A DNA stretch of 62,910 nucleotides from Pseudomonas putida (GCF_028682175.1 NZ_JANHKS010000032.1:1-62910), one strand, 5' to 3'. Shown: positions 6,768 through 15,503, numbered from the stretch's first letter. Notes: generated by a model from the sequence alone, not told the origin. Translations and numbers: made by a program.

Positions 6768-9752
6768 TCATGAGGTCCAGGTTTCGCCACCCGGCCAGTC
6801 CTTGGTCGGGATGTCGCTGATGGTGCCGTCCTTCACGCCGTCGATGCCATAGCGTTCGATCGAGCCGCCCAGCACCTGGGCGAAGTCGTCGGCCTTGGCT
6901 TGCTGCTGGCCCTCTTTGACCAGCCCCGGAATGATCGCGCCGAGCACCGCCACGCCAGCGCCCAGGAAGCCCAGGGCCCCCGCGACGGAAGCCACTGCGG
7001 GCAGGAAGCGCGTGACGCCCAGCAGCGCCATGCTGCCCTCTGCGACCGACGCCGAGCCTGCCAGGATACCCAACGAGCCTGCTGTGATGCCGAAGCCGCC
7101 GGTCAGTGTGTCGCCTCGACGGATCGCCTGCACGCCGTCGAAGATGCCGTACGCCCCCGCTGCGATGCCGGCCAGGCCGCCAATACCCTTGGCGCTTTCT
7201 TCGAAGTTCTTCGCGATGTTCTTGTAGTTCTTGCCGTCCTTGACGTTGTCCTTGATCTTGTCGAGCTGGTCGGCGGGCAGGTTATTGTCGGCGACCAGTT
7301 TATTGCCTTTCTCGATCGCGCCGTCCAGGTACTGCTGATAGGCCTTGGAGCCGCCCTCGGTGAGCACGGTGGTGGTCTGTACCGAGCCGGTGGTGATGTC
7401 GGAGATATTCTTGTCCGAGAGTTTGCCGCCGTTCTGGGTCCCGCGAGCGATGGTCACGCCAGCCAGGAACAGGCCACTCACGGCGTGCAGGGTGCCACTG
7501 CCGTACGCGCCCTTGGCATCGCCACTTGGGTCGAAGTCGGACAGTTTGCCCATCTTGTCCAGGAACTTGGTGCCCTGACGGAACATGTCCCAGTTGCCAC
7601 GGAAACCCGCGACGATCTGATCGGTGGTGGCAACGCTGCCGTCTTCGTTCATCAGCAGTTCGGGGGAGTCGTTGCGGATCTGGTCGATGCGCTCGCGCAG
7701 CTTGTCTTCGTCCAGCTCGGCGCCGCCATCCTTGCCATAGGCGGCCTTGAGGTCGTCGAAGCTCGAGCCCTTGAAGGCGTTTTCCTGAGCGATGCTGGAG
7801 AAGTTGTCGTTGAGCTGCTTGTCGAACTGGTTGGTGAATTCCGGGTCCAGTGCACCGTTGTACAGTGCCACTTCAAGGCTGAATGTGCTGCCGGCCGCTT
7901 CAGGGGTTTCGGTCTTGAGCAGTTCACGCAGGCGGTCGCCCGAGGCCAGCGAGTCCTTGTAATACGCCTGGATCGCTTCGTTATGGGATGACTTGCCCAC
8001 GGCGGCCTGGATATCGGCGGGATCGCTGATGCCGAGCATCGACTGGTAACTCTGTGCTGTCGCATAGAAATTGGCCAGTGCTTCGGGCTGGTTGGTCTTG
8101 CCGTCCTGGGTGGAGGCGTCCCACGCGGCGTCCAGCGCCTTGCCGGACTTGATCTGGTCCTCGTAGGTCTTGGTCACGGCGTCCTTGAGGCCCGGGCTGG
8201 AGTCGAACAGCGACTTGATCGACTCGTCCCCCTTGTTCTTGATGTACTCGGCCGTGGGCTTGTCGTTCTGCAGGATGCTCATGTGGTCGTTGATGTCCTG
8301 CAGGACCTTGTCCGGCTCCCAGAACGCGCCAGATCCGTTGGCAATCGCCACCTTGCCGTAGTCATCCCCCCACATTCCGGCCTTGGCGCCCTCGATCACC
8401 AGCTTCTGGGCGTTTTGCAGATCGAGCAGCACGGCGGCCTTTTCTTCTGCGGAATATTTTTCGGGATGTTCGAAGACGTCCTTGCCCAGTTTGCTGGTGT
8501 CGACATTCGCCGTGACGTTGCCCGAGACGACAGTTGACAGCAGCGCGCTCAGGCCGGTGGCGTCGGCCGGGGCGGAATCCTTCAGCCAGGTCTGGATGTC
8601 CGCCTTGCTGGCTTTGCCGTCAGCGCCGCCGGCCAGGAGTTTGCTGGACGTATCAAGGATCTTGAACGCACCCGGTTGCGACCAGAAATCCAGTGCGGCC
8701 TTTTCCTTGTCGGACAGCTGCCCATTGGCGTCCTTGTAATCCTTGATGTTCTGCGCGGTCAGCGTATCGCCTGCGTCGGTCTTGCCGCGGATCGAGTCGT
8801 ACTTCTGTTCGAGGATCGCCGCGTACTCGGCGATTTCCTTGGACCCGGCGTCGGCATCCGGCTTGGCCTTGAGGTAATCCTTGTAGCTTGCGATGTCTTC
8901 GCTGGCCTGGGCCTTGGGCAGGGATTCGAAGCCGTACTTGCCGAAGTCCTGGAGGCGTCCGGCTTCGGTGCCGTGCTTGGCTTCGCCGCTTTTGGTAAAG
9001 CCGTCAACACTGCTGTTGGCGACGTCATCGCCGGTGAGGACCTTGCCGTTCTCGTCGTAGCCGACGATGCGATCCAGCACCTGGCTTGCGCGAAAGGCTG
9101 CATCAGGGTCTTTTTCGAAGTCGCCGACCTGCTCCTTGAGCATGTCTTTCACGCCGCTCTGGTTGCCCAGGTTCTTGAGCAGCGGGTTGTCGTCAATGAT
9201 GTCCTGGGCCGAGCGGGTGTCACCTTCCGGGCGCTCCCACTTGATCCCCAGGGCCTCGGCCTTCTCTTTGGAGGCGCTGTTGTCGCCCGCCGTTTCAATG
9301 TGCTTAAGCTCGCCCTTGAGGTTTTCGAAGCCGTACTTGCCGAAGTCCTGGAGACGGCCGGCCTCGGTCCCGTGCCTGGCATCGCCGCCTTTGGTGAAGC
9401 CGTCGACCCTGCCGTTGTTCACGTCCTTGCCCGCGATGCGGCTGCCGCCCTCGTCCAGTTGCTCGATGTGATCGAGCACCTGGGTGGCGCGATAGGCTGC
9501 GTCACGGTCGGTTTCGAAATCACCGACGCGCTCCTTGAGTTTGTCCTTCACGCCGCTCTGGTTGCCGAGGTTCTTGAGCAGCGGGCTGTCGTCGATGATG
9601 TGTTCGACCGTGCGGTGGTCATCCTTGGGCAGTTGCCATTCGATGCCGGCATCCTTGGCTTTGGCGCGGTCGACGGCGTCGCCCCAGAGGGCGTCTGATT
9701 TGCCATCGACAACGGCATTGGTCTTGGTGACTTCGTTGACAGCGAGGGACAT
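6768..9752 (-). CDS. Large T3SS-associated protein with N-terminal duplication, HrpK/HrpF/NolX-like translocator candidate
   Basis: A 994-residue hydrophilic protein without a signal peptide. Residues about 30-147 and 163-279 are a tandem duplication; both copies contain LLKNLGNQSGVKD and GTEAGRLQDFGKYGFE. The centre is charged and helical. Residues about 850-950 hold several Gly/Ala-rich hydrophobic stretches (GIAAGAYGIFDG, LGFLGAGVAVLGAIIPGL). Imperfect N-terminal repeats plus a hydrophobic C-terminus is the plan of Xanthomonas HrpF/NolX and Pseudomonas HrpK, which help insert the translocation pore in the host membrane; this is a resemblance of architecture, not a database match. AGGAG precedes the ATG. 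It is the second gene of a leftward pair. Confidence 0.6.
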   Translation of the reverse strand: MSLAVNEVTKTNAVVDGKSDALWGDAVDRAKAKDAGIEWQLPKDDHRTVEHIIDDSPLLKNLGNQSGVKDKLKERVGDFETDRDAAYRATQVLDHIEQLDEGGSRIAGKDVNNGRVDGFTKGGDARHGTEAGRLQDFGKYGFENLKGELKHIETAGDNSASKEKAEALGIKWERPEGDTRSAQDIIDDNPLLKNLGNQSGVKDMLKEQVGDFEKDPDAAFRASQVLDRIVGYDENGKVLTGDDVANSSVDGFTKSGEAKHGTEAGRLQDFGKYGFESLPKAQASEDIASYKDYLKAKPDADAGSKEIAEYAAILEQKYDSIRGKTDAGDTLTAQNIKDYKDANGQLSDKEKAALDFWSQPGAFKILDTSSKLLAGGADGKASKADIQTWLKDSAPADATGLSALLSTVVSGNVTANVDTSKLGKDVFEHPEKYSAEEKAAVLLDLQNAQKLVIEGAKAGMWGDDYGKVAIANGSGAFWEPDKVLQDINDHMSILQNDKPTAEYIKNKGDESIKSLFDSSPGLKDAVTKTYEDQIKSGKALDAAWDASTQDGKTNQPEALANFYATAQSYQSMLGISDPADIQAAVGKSSHNEAIQAYYKDSLASGDRLRELLKTETPEAAGSTFSLEVALYNGALDPEFTNQFDKQLNDNFSSIAQENAFKGSSFDDLKAAYGKDGGAELDEDKLRERIDQIRNDSPELLMNEDGSVATTDQIVAGFRGNWDMFRQGTKFLDKMGKLSDFDPSGDAKGAYGSGTLHAVSGLFLAGVTIARGTQNGGKLSDKNISDITTGSVQTTTVLTEGGSKAYQQYLDGAIEKGNKLVADNNLPADQLDKIKDNVKDGKNYKNIAKNFEESAKGIGGLAGIAAGAYGIFDGVQAIRRGDTLTGGFGITAGSLGILAGSASVAEGSMALLGVTRFLPAVASVAGALGFLGAGVAVLGAIIPGLVKEGQQQAKADDFAQVLGGSIERYGIDGVKDGTISDIPTKDWPGGETWTS

Positions 9753-9780
9753 TTGGCAGGCTCCTGGACTGAAACGGTGA

Positions 9781-9808
9781 ACGCCGCGTCACTGGCGGGA
9801 CGCGGCGT
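9781..9808. other. Intercistronic hairpin between the two large secreted-protein genes
   Basis: A perfect 10-bp stem (ACGCCGCGTC and its complement) with an 8-base loop fills most of the 63-base gap between the stop of the 1138-residue gene and the start of the 994-residue gene. No T run follows on either strand, so it is more likely an RNA-processing, stability or attenuating structure than a full terminator. Confidence 0.6.
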
Positions 9809-9815
9809 GAAGGGG

Positions 9816-12800
9816 TTATTTCTTGTCGTAATCGACGTGCAGTTCATCGTCCAGGCGGTTGCTCGACGATCCGCCTTTCTGTGGCGTTTCGTCGAAGTGC
9901 TGCCACTCGGCGCTCTGGAAGCGGAACAGGCTGTCATCGGGCGGGGCCTCGCGGCCACCGTAGTTGTGGATCGAGTAGTGCAGGTACTCGACCTTGTCGC
10001 CCCAGTTGTCCTGCAACAGGCCGTCGGCGGCGAGGTCGCGGTACCAGTCGTTTTCCTTCTCGCTGGCCTTCTGTTTTTTGTTGTGGTCGACGAAGTAGCC
10101 GATGATCCCGCCGATCACTGCCAGCACCACGCCCACCAGGAAGAACGGCCCGGTCAGCGCCGCCGCCGACCCCGCGCCGACCAGCGCTGCGGCACCCAGC
10201 ACACCGGCCGATGCGCCGAACGCACCTGCGGCGATCTGCAGGCCACCGGCGGCCTTGGCCAGCGGGTCACCGGTTTCGACGCCGCTCTTGATGGTGAACG
10301 CGCCGAGCACGATGTCGGCAAAGCCGCCCACCACGTCGGAGGCCGGGCCCAGCACCTTGATGACCGAGCCTGCGATTTTCGCGGCCTTGCCGGCACCCAG
10401 TTTCGCCGCACCGGCGCCGGACACCGCGTCGTCCAGACGTTGGGTGATGCCGCCCTGGATCTTCTCGGCGTCGGCGAAAGTGCCCTTGCCATCGCCCAGG
10501 ATGTTGGAGATGTCCGGGGTGATGTCCAGCGCGTTGCCGATCTTGGTCTTGAGCGCTTCGGACAGCTTGGGATCGCGCACATCCACCAGCGGTGACTGGA
10601 TGCCTTGCTTGCCCCAGATTTCCGGCAGGGTCTTGTCCAGGCCGAGGAAATCGACCATGCCGCCTTTGCCCACCAGGTCGGCGACGGCATCACCCAGCTT
10701 GACGAAGTGGTTGCCGGCGCCGGCGAAACTCAGGAAGTCCTTGGCGATGGCCAGGCGCTGCTGCGGAGTTTCCGCGAGCTTGCCGCCGTTGCCTGCCAAC
10801 TGGTAGATCCCGGAGAACAACGAGACACCGGCCCCCATGGAGCCCAGGATGCCCTTGGTGTTGAGCGCGCTGAATACCTCGCCCAGGGTGCCGCGGTCGG
10901 CAATCGGTACGTAGGACTTGGACAGCGCGGTCTTGATGTCGGCCTCGGTGACCTTGCCGTTGGTCTTGTAGGCTTCGCCCACTTCTTCCAGCGCCTTGGT
11001 GACGGCGGACAATTTCTTCTTGTCCCCCAGACCTTCTTCAAGAAACTTCTCGATGACTTCCTGGGTACGGCGTGGCAGGTCGAGCAACTCGCCCTTGAGC
11101 ACGCTTTTGAGCAGGCCGAATTCGTCCTTGGTCGCCAGTTCCTTGTTCTCGTCGGAGATCTTGCTCGGGTCGGCGATCAGGTCGTTCAGGTCGCTGGTCA
11201 GGCCGTCGGCCTGGATAGATTGCGCGGCCTTGGTGGCAGCGTCCGGATCGAACAGCGACAGCGAAGTCAGGGTATCGCTGAGGTCCTGCTGTGCTTCGTG
11301 CTCCTTGCCCTGTTTCTGCAGGTCCTTGAGGTAGGTGACGTAATCCGGGTTGTTGGTGAGGTCCAGCAGCTTCTGCTTGATCTCGTCCTTGTTCGGCAGG
11401 CGGTTGATGGCGCCGTCCATCTTCGACTTGTAGTCGGCGCTGACGGTCGGGTCGGAGAACAGGGTGCCGATCTGCTCCTGCAGTTTCCCGCCGTCGATGA
11501 TGTCGTGCATGTCGGCTGAGGTCAGCTCGGTCTGCTTGTCATCGAACACCCGCCAGGTGCCGCCAAAGGCGCCGGGTTCTTCTTCGTAGCCGGTCAGGCC
11601 GCGACCGTTCTGGTAGGCCGCCTGGGCTTCCAGAGCACGGACCAGCTTGGCGCGCGGATCGTCCTTGGCAATCGAGCCGTCCTCGACGCCCTTGCGGTAG
11701 TCGTCAAGCAGCTCCTTGGTCGCCAGTTCGCTGACAGTCAGCTCCGGGGAGTTCTCGTCCTTGTCGTCGGCTTTCACGCCCGTGCCCAGGCTGAGCACGT
11801 CCAGTTCGTCATGGGACGGCAGGCCGGCCTTGCTGCGTGTGTCGTCGACTTCGGTCTTGGTCCAGGCTTCCCACTTGGCGACCACGTCGTCATACAGTTG
11901 CGGGCTCAGTTCCTTGGAGACGATGACCTTGCCTTCGCTGGTCTCGTAGCGGATCAGACCGTCACCCAGTTCGTCCGGCGAGCCGAAGGTGATGTCGGTG
12001 TTTTTCAGGAAATCGTTCGGTCCTGCCAGTTTGTAGCCTTCGTCCTCGCTCTTGTGGATCTTGCCCCAGGTCTCGTTGGCGGTGCTGGCGCTTTCGAACA
12101 GCTCCGGGGTCAGGTCCCTGGATACCACGACCTTGGTGCCGTCATGCAGCTCGTAGGTCAGCGTCTCGCCTTCCTGGCCCACGGTCCAGTTGAAGTTCTT
12201 GTAGTCATTGAGGCCCGGCACCGGCGTACCGCGGTCGGCCAATACAGCGCCGTCGGACACCGCAGTATTGATGTCGGCGGATTTGGCCGGGTCGTTGATG
12301 ACCTCGTGCAGCGAGGTGAGGTAGTCGAACAGTTGCGGGTTGTCATCGCGGGCGACGACCACCTTGTCAGTGTCGGTGTTGTAGCGGATCAGGCCCGGGC
12401 CGACCTCGTCCACCTCGCCAACCGCGGTGCCGGAGTAGGGCGGCCAGACTTCGTTGTCGGTCGCGCGGCGATAGCCATCGGCCTCGCTGGCGCTGATCCC
12501 GCTCAGGGTGTCGTAGGCATCGTTCACGGCCTTGAACAGGGTCGGATTGTCGCGTTCGGAAACGATGTGCTTCTCGCCGTCCTGGGTCACGTAACGCACC
12601 ACCCCCGGCCCGACTTCGTCGGCAGGGCCGATGCTCAGGTAGTCGCCGGTCTTGGGCGGCTTGGCGTCGCCTGCGACCTGTTTGTAGCCGTCCGCTTCGC
12701 TGGCATTGATGCCCGACAGCGCCTTGAAGTCCTCGGCGACCTGCTTGAACAGCTCGGGGTTTTCCTGTTCGGCGACGATCACCTTGGTGCCGTCCTGCAG

Positions 12801-13232
12801 TTCATAGCGGATCAGCCCCGAGCCTTTTTCATCCGGCGGCCCGATGTACTTGTAGGCGCCGAGGGTTTCCGGTGGCGGAGCATCGCCAGCGGCGAGTGTG
12901 TAGCCTTCATCGCCGCTCTGCTTGATCGCTTCCAGGGCCGGGCGGTCATTGACCACCTGCTGATAGAGCTTGGGGTTGGTGGCCTTGCTCACCAGCACCT
13001 GCTCGCCGTCCTGAGTGGTGAAACGCACGATGTCGGCACCCACGGTGCCCGGCTCCTCGATGGACTTGTAGTCCTTGAGGGCCGGCGCTTTTTCATCGGC
13101 GGTGGCAGGCCGGTACTGGTCGGCGTTCTTTACGCTGCTCTTTAGAAATGCGGTAAAGGGCGTCTTCGGCGCCACTGCGCCCCGTGTCAGGTTTTTCGGA
13201 TCGAGAGTGCTGTTCAGGGGGAGAGTGGACAT
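9816..13232 (-). CDS. Very large repeat protein with hydrophobic C-terminus, putative T3SS translocator or effector
   Basis: A 1138-residue protein with no signal peptide. Residues about 64-456 contain six divergent copies of a unit of some 65 residues, each with the pattern GLIRYxxxDGxKVIVSxxxNPxL and most ending in SEADGY. A helical, charged middle follows. Residues about 940-1050 carry Gly/Ala-rich hydrophobic stretches, ending with a strong membrane-like segment (PFFLVGVVLAVIGGIIGYFV). The tail is acidic and hydrophilic. Position, size and layout parallel the 994-residue neighbour and suggest a secreted pore component or effector of the adjacent T3SS (inference). It is first in the leftward pair; AGGAG precedes the ATG. 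I recognise no enzyme motif. Confidence 0.55.
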   Translation of the reverse strand: MSTLPLNSTLDPKNLTRGAVAPKTPFTAFLKSSVKNADQYRPATADEKAPALKDYKSIEEPGTVGADIVRFTTQDGEQVLVSKATNPKLYQQVVNDRPALEAIKQSGDEGYTLAAGDAPPPETLGAYKYIGPPDEKGSGLIRYELQDGTKVIVAEQENPELFKQVAEDFKALSGINASEADGYKQVAGDAKPPKTGDYLSIGPADEVGPGVVRYVTQDGEKHIVSERDNPTLFKAVNDAYDTLSGISASEADGYRRATDNEVWPPYSGTAVGEVDEVGPGLIRYNTDTDKVVVARDDNPQLFDYLTSLHEVINDPAKSADINTAVSDGAVLADRGTPVPGLNDYKNFNWTVGQEGETLTYELHDGTKVVVSRDLTPELFESASTANETWGKIHKSEDEGYKLAGPNDFLKNTDITFGSPDELGDGLIRYETSEGKVIVSKELSPQLYDDVVAKWEAWTKTEVDDTRSKAGLPSHDELDVLSLGTGVKADDKDENSPELTVSELATKELLDDYRKGVEDGSIAKDDPRAKLVRALEAQAAYQNGRGLTGYEEEPGAFGGTWRVFDDKQTELTSADMHDIIDGGKLQEQIGTLFSDPTVSADYKSKMDGAINRLPNKDEIKQKLLDLTNNPDYVTYLKDLQKQGKEHEAQQDLSDTLTSLSLFDPDAATKAAQSIQADGLTSDLNDLIADPSKISDENKELATKDEFGLLKSVLKGELLDLPRRTQEVIEKFLEEGLGDKKKLSAVTKALEEVGEAYKTNGKVTEADIKTALSKSYVPIADRGTLGEVFSALNTKGILGSMGAGVSLFSGIYQLAGNGGKLAETPQQRLAIAKDFLSFAGAGNHFVKLGDAVADLVGKGGMVDFLGLDKTLPEIWGKQGIQSPLVDVRDPKLSEALKTKIGNALDITPDISNILGDGKGTFADAEKIQGGITQRLDDAVSGAGAAKLGAGKAAKIAGSVIKVLGPASDVVGGFADIVLGAFTIKSGVETGDPLAKAAGGLQIAAGAFGASAGVLGAAALVGAGSAAALTGPFFLVGVVLAVIGGIIGYFVDHNKKQKASEKENDWYRDLAADGLLQDNWGDKVEYLHYSIHNYGGREAPPDDSLFRFQSAEWQHFDETPQKGGSSSNRLDDELHVDYDKK

Positions 13233-13527
13233 CGGGTAGAACTCCTGTTGGAACCGCTCGGGCGGTGACGCAAGGGCCTGTCTGAACGGTCAAGTTATCG
13301 TGTTGTTCTCACGGGTTTAAAGTTGGAAGCCGCCTGTGAAAGTGTGCCGGGTCAGACCGGTTAGTTGGGCGTACTGGACGAATAGATGAGGTGCCTGATC
13401 TCGTGCAGAATCATGTTGAATCATGAATGCATTGAACTCCAGACAGACATCTACCGTCGGACTTGAACTAACGAACGGCTGGAACCCTATCAGAGTGTCG
13501 AGGCGCGGAGCGTACTGTGCGCAAGTT

Positions 13528-13543
13528 TTCACAAGATTTCACA
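13528..13543 (+). promoter_or_regulatory. Tandem TTCACA box, copy 2
   Basis: TTCACA at 13528-13533 and 13538-13543, start to start 10 bp. The surrounding bases also match copy 3 (TTTCACAAG then TTTCACA). It lies 296 bp from the start of the large leftward gene and 393 bp from the 54-residue gene. Confidence 0.5.
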
Positions 13544-13768
13544 ACCTGGCTGGGCCGCGTGAATCAAGGCTTCTGGCCAGTATCGTCGCCGTGAGATGCG
13601 CAGTAAAACTGGCGTCGATTTTCAGTCGACGCGACAACGAATAAAAATAAAGTTCAAACTCGGGCCCGGAAAAATGTGAAATTGGGACGTGAGTTCAAGT
13701 ATCAGCCGCCAGGCTTAATGTGACAGTTCAGCGCTCCCTAGTTGCCGGATGGGTGACGGATATGACGT

Positions 13769-13784
13769 TTCACAAGTTTTCACA
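13769..13784 (+). promoter_or_regulatory. Tandem TTCACA box, copy 3
   Basis: TTCACA at 13769-13774 and 13779-13784 with the same 10-bp period. A possible -10 (TAGTAT, 13807-13812) lies 22 bp downstream without a good -35, as in promoters needing an activator. The start codon of the 54-residue gene is 151 bp from the box. Confidence 0.5.
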
Positions 13785-13935
13785 GCGGTGAATAATTTCA
13801 TCTGCGTAGTATGGATTCGTGCACTGACGTGACGCCGAAGTTCATTTGTAATAAACCGGCCTTACGGTAGTGCATGAATGATCCATGTGCCGCAATGCGG
13901 CTGAAGACATCCCCATCCCTGTAAGGAGAAAGAAA

Positions 13936-14100
13936 ATGGCAGAAGTCCCTCCAGCAAGCTCCGGCGGCGGCGCAGACGCAGCGATCGCGAAAATGGAAGC
14001 CACCTTCAACATGGCTATCGAGAAGTCGGCAAAGATCACCGAGCTGACCACCGCCAAGAAGGCTGAGCTCGACGCGACCAAGCAACGTCCTCAGAACTGA
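13936..14100 (+). CDS. 54-residue helical protein, candidate T3SS needle/pilus subunit
   Basis: A very small, cysteine-free, signal-less protein. After a flexible start (AEVPPASSGGGA) the remaining 40 residues form one amphipathic helical stretch (AIAKMEATFNMAIEKSAKI and on), nearly identical to the C-terminus of the protein at 6109-6570. The ATG at 13936 is chosen over the longer frame because AAGGAG lies 8 bases before it. Small size, helical character, strong SD, its own terminator and its place directly before sctD fit a highly expressed needle subunit (SctF/NopA position). It is shorter than most needle proteins, so this remains inference. Confidence 0.6.
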   Translation: MAEVPPASSGGGADAAIAKMEATFNMAIEKSAKITELTTAKKAELDATKQRPQN

Positions 14101-14106
14101 TGTGCT

Positions 14107-14143
14107 CATGCGGGCAGCTGCAAGGCTGCCCGCATGTTTTTTT
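14107..14143 (+). terminator. Strong rho-independent terminator
   Basis: A perfect 12-bp stem (CATGCGGGCAGC with its complement), a 6-base loop and seven Ts, directly after the 54-residue gene. It separates this short transcript from the sctD operon. Confidence 0.95.
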
Positions 14144-14211
14144 CTGGCATCACCCGATTTTTTTTGCGTCTACCTCGCCATTGCCTGCACGCCTGATTCG
14201 GGTATACCGAC

Positions 14212-15147
14212 ATGACAGCCCAGATTTCACTGACTTCCGTGCCTGCGCCCCTGGCGCCGGGAATGAGCGCTCCCCAACTGCGTATCACCCATGGCCTGCA
14301 CCAGGGTGTGTGCCTGTCTCTGGACAAGGCCGCCTATGTCATCGGCAGCGCAGGTGCTGCGGACCTGCTGCTGTGTGACGCCGGTGTCGTCGAGCGGCAC
14401 ATGGCCCTGCGGTTTACCAATGGTCAGGTGGCGATCGAAGCGCTGGGCGGCGAAGTGATCGTCATCGGCCGTCACGCCCGGGAAATAAAAGTGCCAGTCG
14501 GCAGCGGCCACCGCACCTATTTCCCGGTGGACATTCGCCTGGGCGAGGCACGCCTGACGTTGACCGATACCGCCGCTTCACCGGCCCATGCCGCCCCTCT
14601 CAAATCGAGCAGAGCGCTCAAGCCGCACTGGATCATCGCGCTGCTGCTGATGTTTCTGTGTGTGGGTGCGTTTGCCTTTCGCGGCGAAGCTGTCGCGCCG
14701 ACCGAGGTCGCCCAAGCCCCTGTGCCTGCGGTCAGCAACGACCGTCAATCGCCCGGTACCGCAGAGGCGGGCGTGTGGCTGGAGAAACAACTGGCGGCTG
14801 CAGGCCTGAACCAGATCAAGGTCAGCGAAACCGGAGGCCAGCTCAGCCTGAAAGGCAGCTACGACCCGGCCAGCAAGCCGCGCTGGATGAGCGTGCAACA
14901 GGCCTTCGACAGCCGCTACGGGCAGTCGGTCGTGCTGCATGCCGAGGTGACGCCGCGTGCAGAAATCGCAAGGCCAAGGGTGCGTTTTCAGGCGATCTGG
15001 TTCGGTCCCAATCCCTACGTCGTCAATGAGAGCGGCAAGCGGCTGTACCCAGGCGCGGCGCTAGCGGACGACTGGACGCTGGAGCGCATCGAGAACGATC
15101 AGGTGATCCTCGCCCGTGGCGAAGAGCGGTTCACCTTCACCCTATGA
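14212..15147 (+). CDS. sctD: T3SS inner membrane ring protein SctD
   Basis: A 311-residue single-pass membrane protein with the SctD plan: a cytoplasmic FHA-like beta domain (about residues 20-115), a transmembrane segment (about 138-156, WIIALLLMFLCVGAFAF), then a periplasmic domain with ring-building motifs. It forms the outer of the two inner-membrane rings with SctJ. In rhizobial clusters the equivalent is the Y4yQ-type protein beside sctV. The next gene begins inside its stop codon (ATGA), the first link in a tightly coupled chain of genes to 19322. Confidence 0.85.
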   Translation: MTAQISLTSVPAPLAPGMSAPQLRITHGLHQGVCLSLDKAAYVIGSAGAADLLLCDAGVVERHMALRFTNGQVAIEALGGEVIVIGRHAREIKVPVGSGHRTYFPVDIRLGEARLTLTDTAASPAHAAPLKSSRALKPHWIIALLLMFLCVGAFAFRGEAVAPTEVAQAPVPAVSNDRQSPGTAEAGVWLEKQLAAAGLNQIKVSETGGQLSLKGSYDPASKPRWMSVQQAFDSRYGQSVVLHAEVTPRAEIARPRVRFQAIWFGPNPYVVNESGKRLYPGAALADDWTLERIENDQVILARGEERFTFTL

Positions 15148-15503
15148 AAATCGATCCGCGCCCGACGCTGCCCACGATTTCCGAAAAAACCCCTGCGGTC
15201 GACGCCGTCCAGCCGGTCCATCAGCGCCAGGGTGCGCGCTTCGAAGCGGTCCTGAGCAAGCGCGAAATCCGTGCCCGTCGCTCATTGCGTGGCGACGTCG
15301 AAAGCGCCTCGTCCACCACCGGCATCAGCCCTGAACTGTTTGGCACCGCGCGGTCGGTGGAGCTTCTGGAATATGTGCTGGAGCAGGTGGTGCCGGAGCT
15401 GGACGCCGAGCCCCAGGTGAAGGAGCTGGCCCAGGCGCTGATTCGTGAAGAGATCGACCTGCGCCGCAGCCTTGAAGAACAGCGCGCCGAGGCTCAGGCC
15501 TGA
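15144..15503 (+). CDS. Unknown T3SS-operon protein (119 residues)
   Basis: Not recognised. It is hydrophilic, without a signal or membrane segment; the first 50 residues are basic and probably flexible, and the last 60 are acidic and helical (ELLEYVLEQVVPELDAE, then ALIREEIDLRRSLEEQRAEA). It overlaps sctD by 4 bases and the next gene by one, so its product is made in step with SctD and SctV. A chaperone, gatekeeper fragment or export-gate accessory protein is possible; nothing in the sequence selects among them. Confidence 0.6.
   Translation: MKIDPRPTLPTISEKTPAVDAVQPVHQRQGARFEAVLSKREIRARRSLRGDVESASSTTGISPELFGTARSVELLEYVLEQVVPELDAEPQVKELAQALIREEIDLRRSLEEQRAEAQA

Larger units (their letters stand above)
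13233..13935. promoter_or_regulatory. 703-base divergent control region of the secreted-protein genes
   Basis: A long non-coding region, more A/T-rich than its surroundings around 13630-13680, between the leftward large-protein genes and the rightward 54-residue gene. It contains two copies of the tandem TTCACA box. GGAACC occurs near 13250 and 13481 but without the CCAC partner at hrp-box spacing. Short open frames here lack ribosome sites. Confidence 0.55.

Noticed and set aside
8676..9698. 340-codon open frame antisense to the 994-residue gene
   Set aside because: No ribosome site or domain; composition is that of a reverse frame. The minus-strand gene has SD, repeats and context.
11811..13145. 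444-codon open frame antisense to the 1138-residue gene
   Set aside because: Its apparent repeats are reflections of the six repeats on the minus strand; no start signals.
13249..13500. GGAACC elements as HrpL hrp boxes
   Set aside because: GGAACC occurs near 13250 and 13481, but no CCACNNA follows at 15-17 bp.
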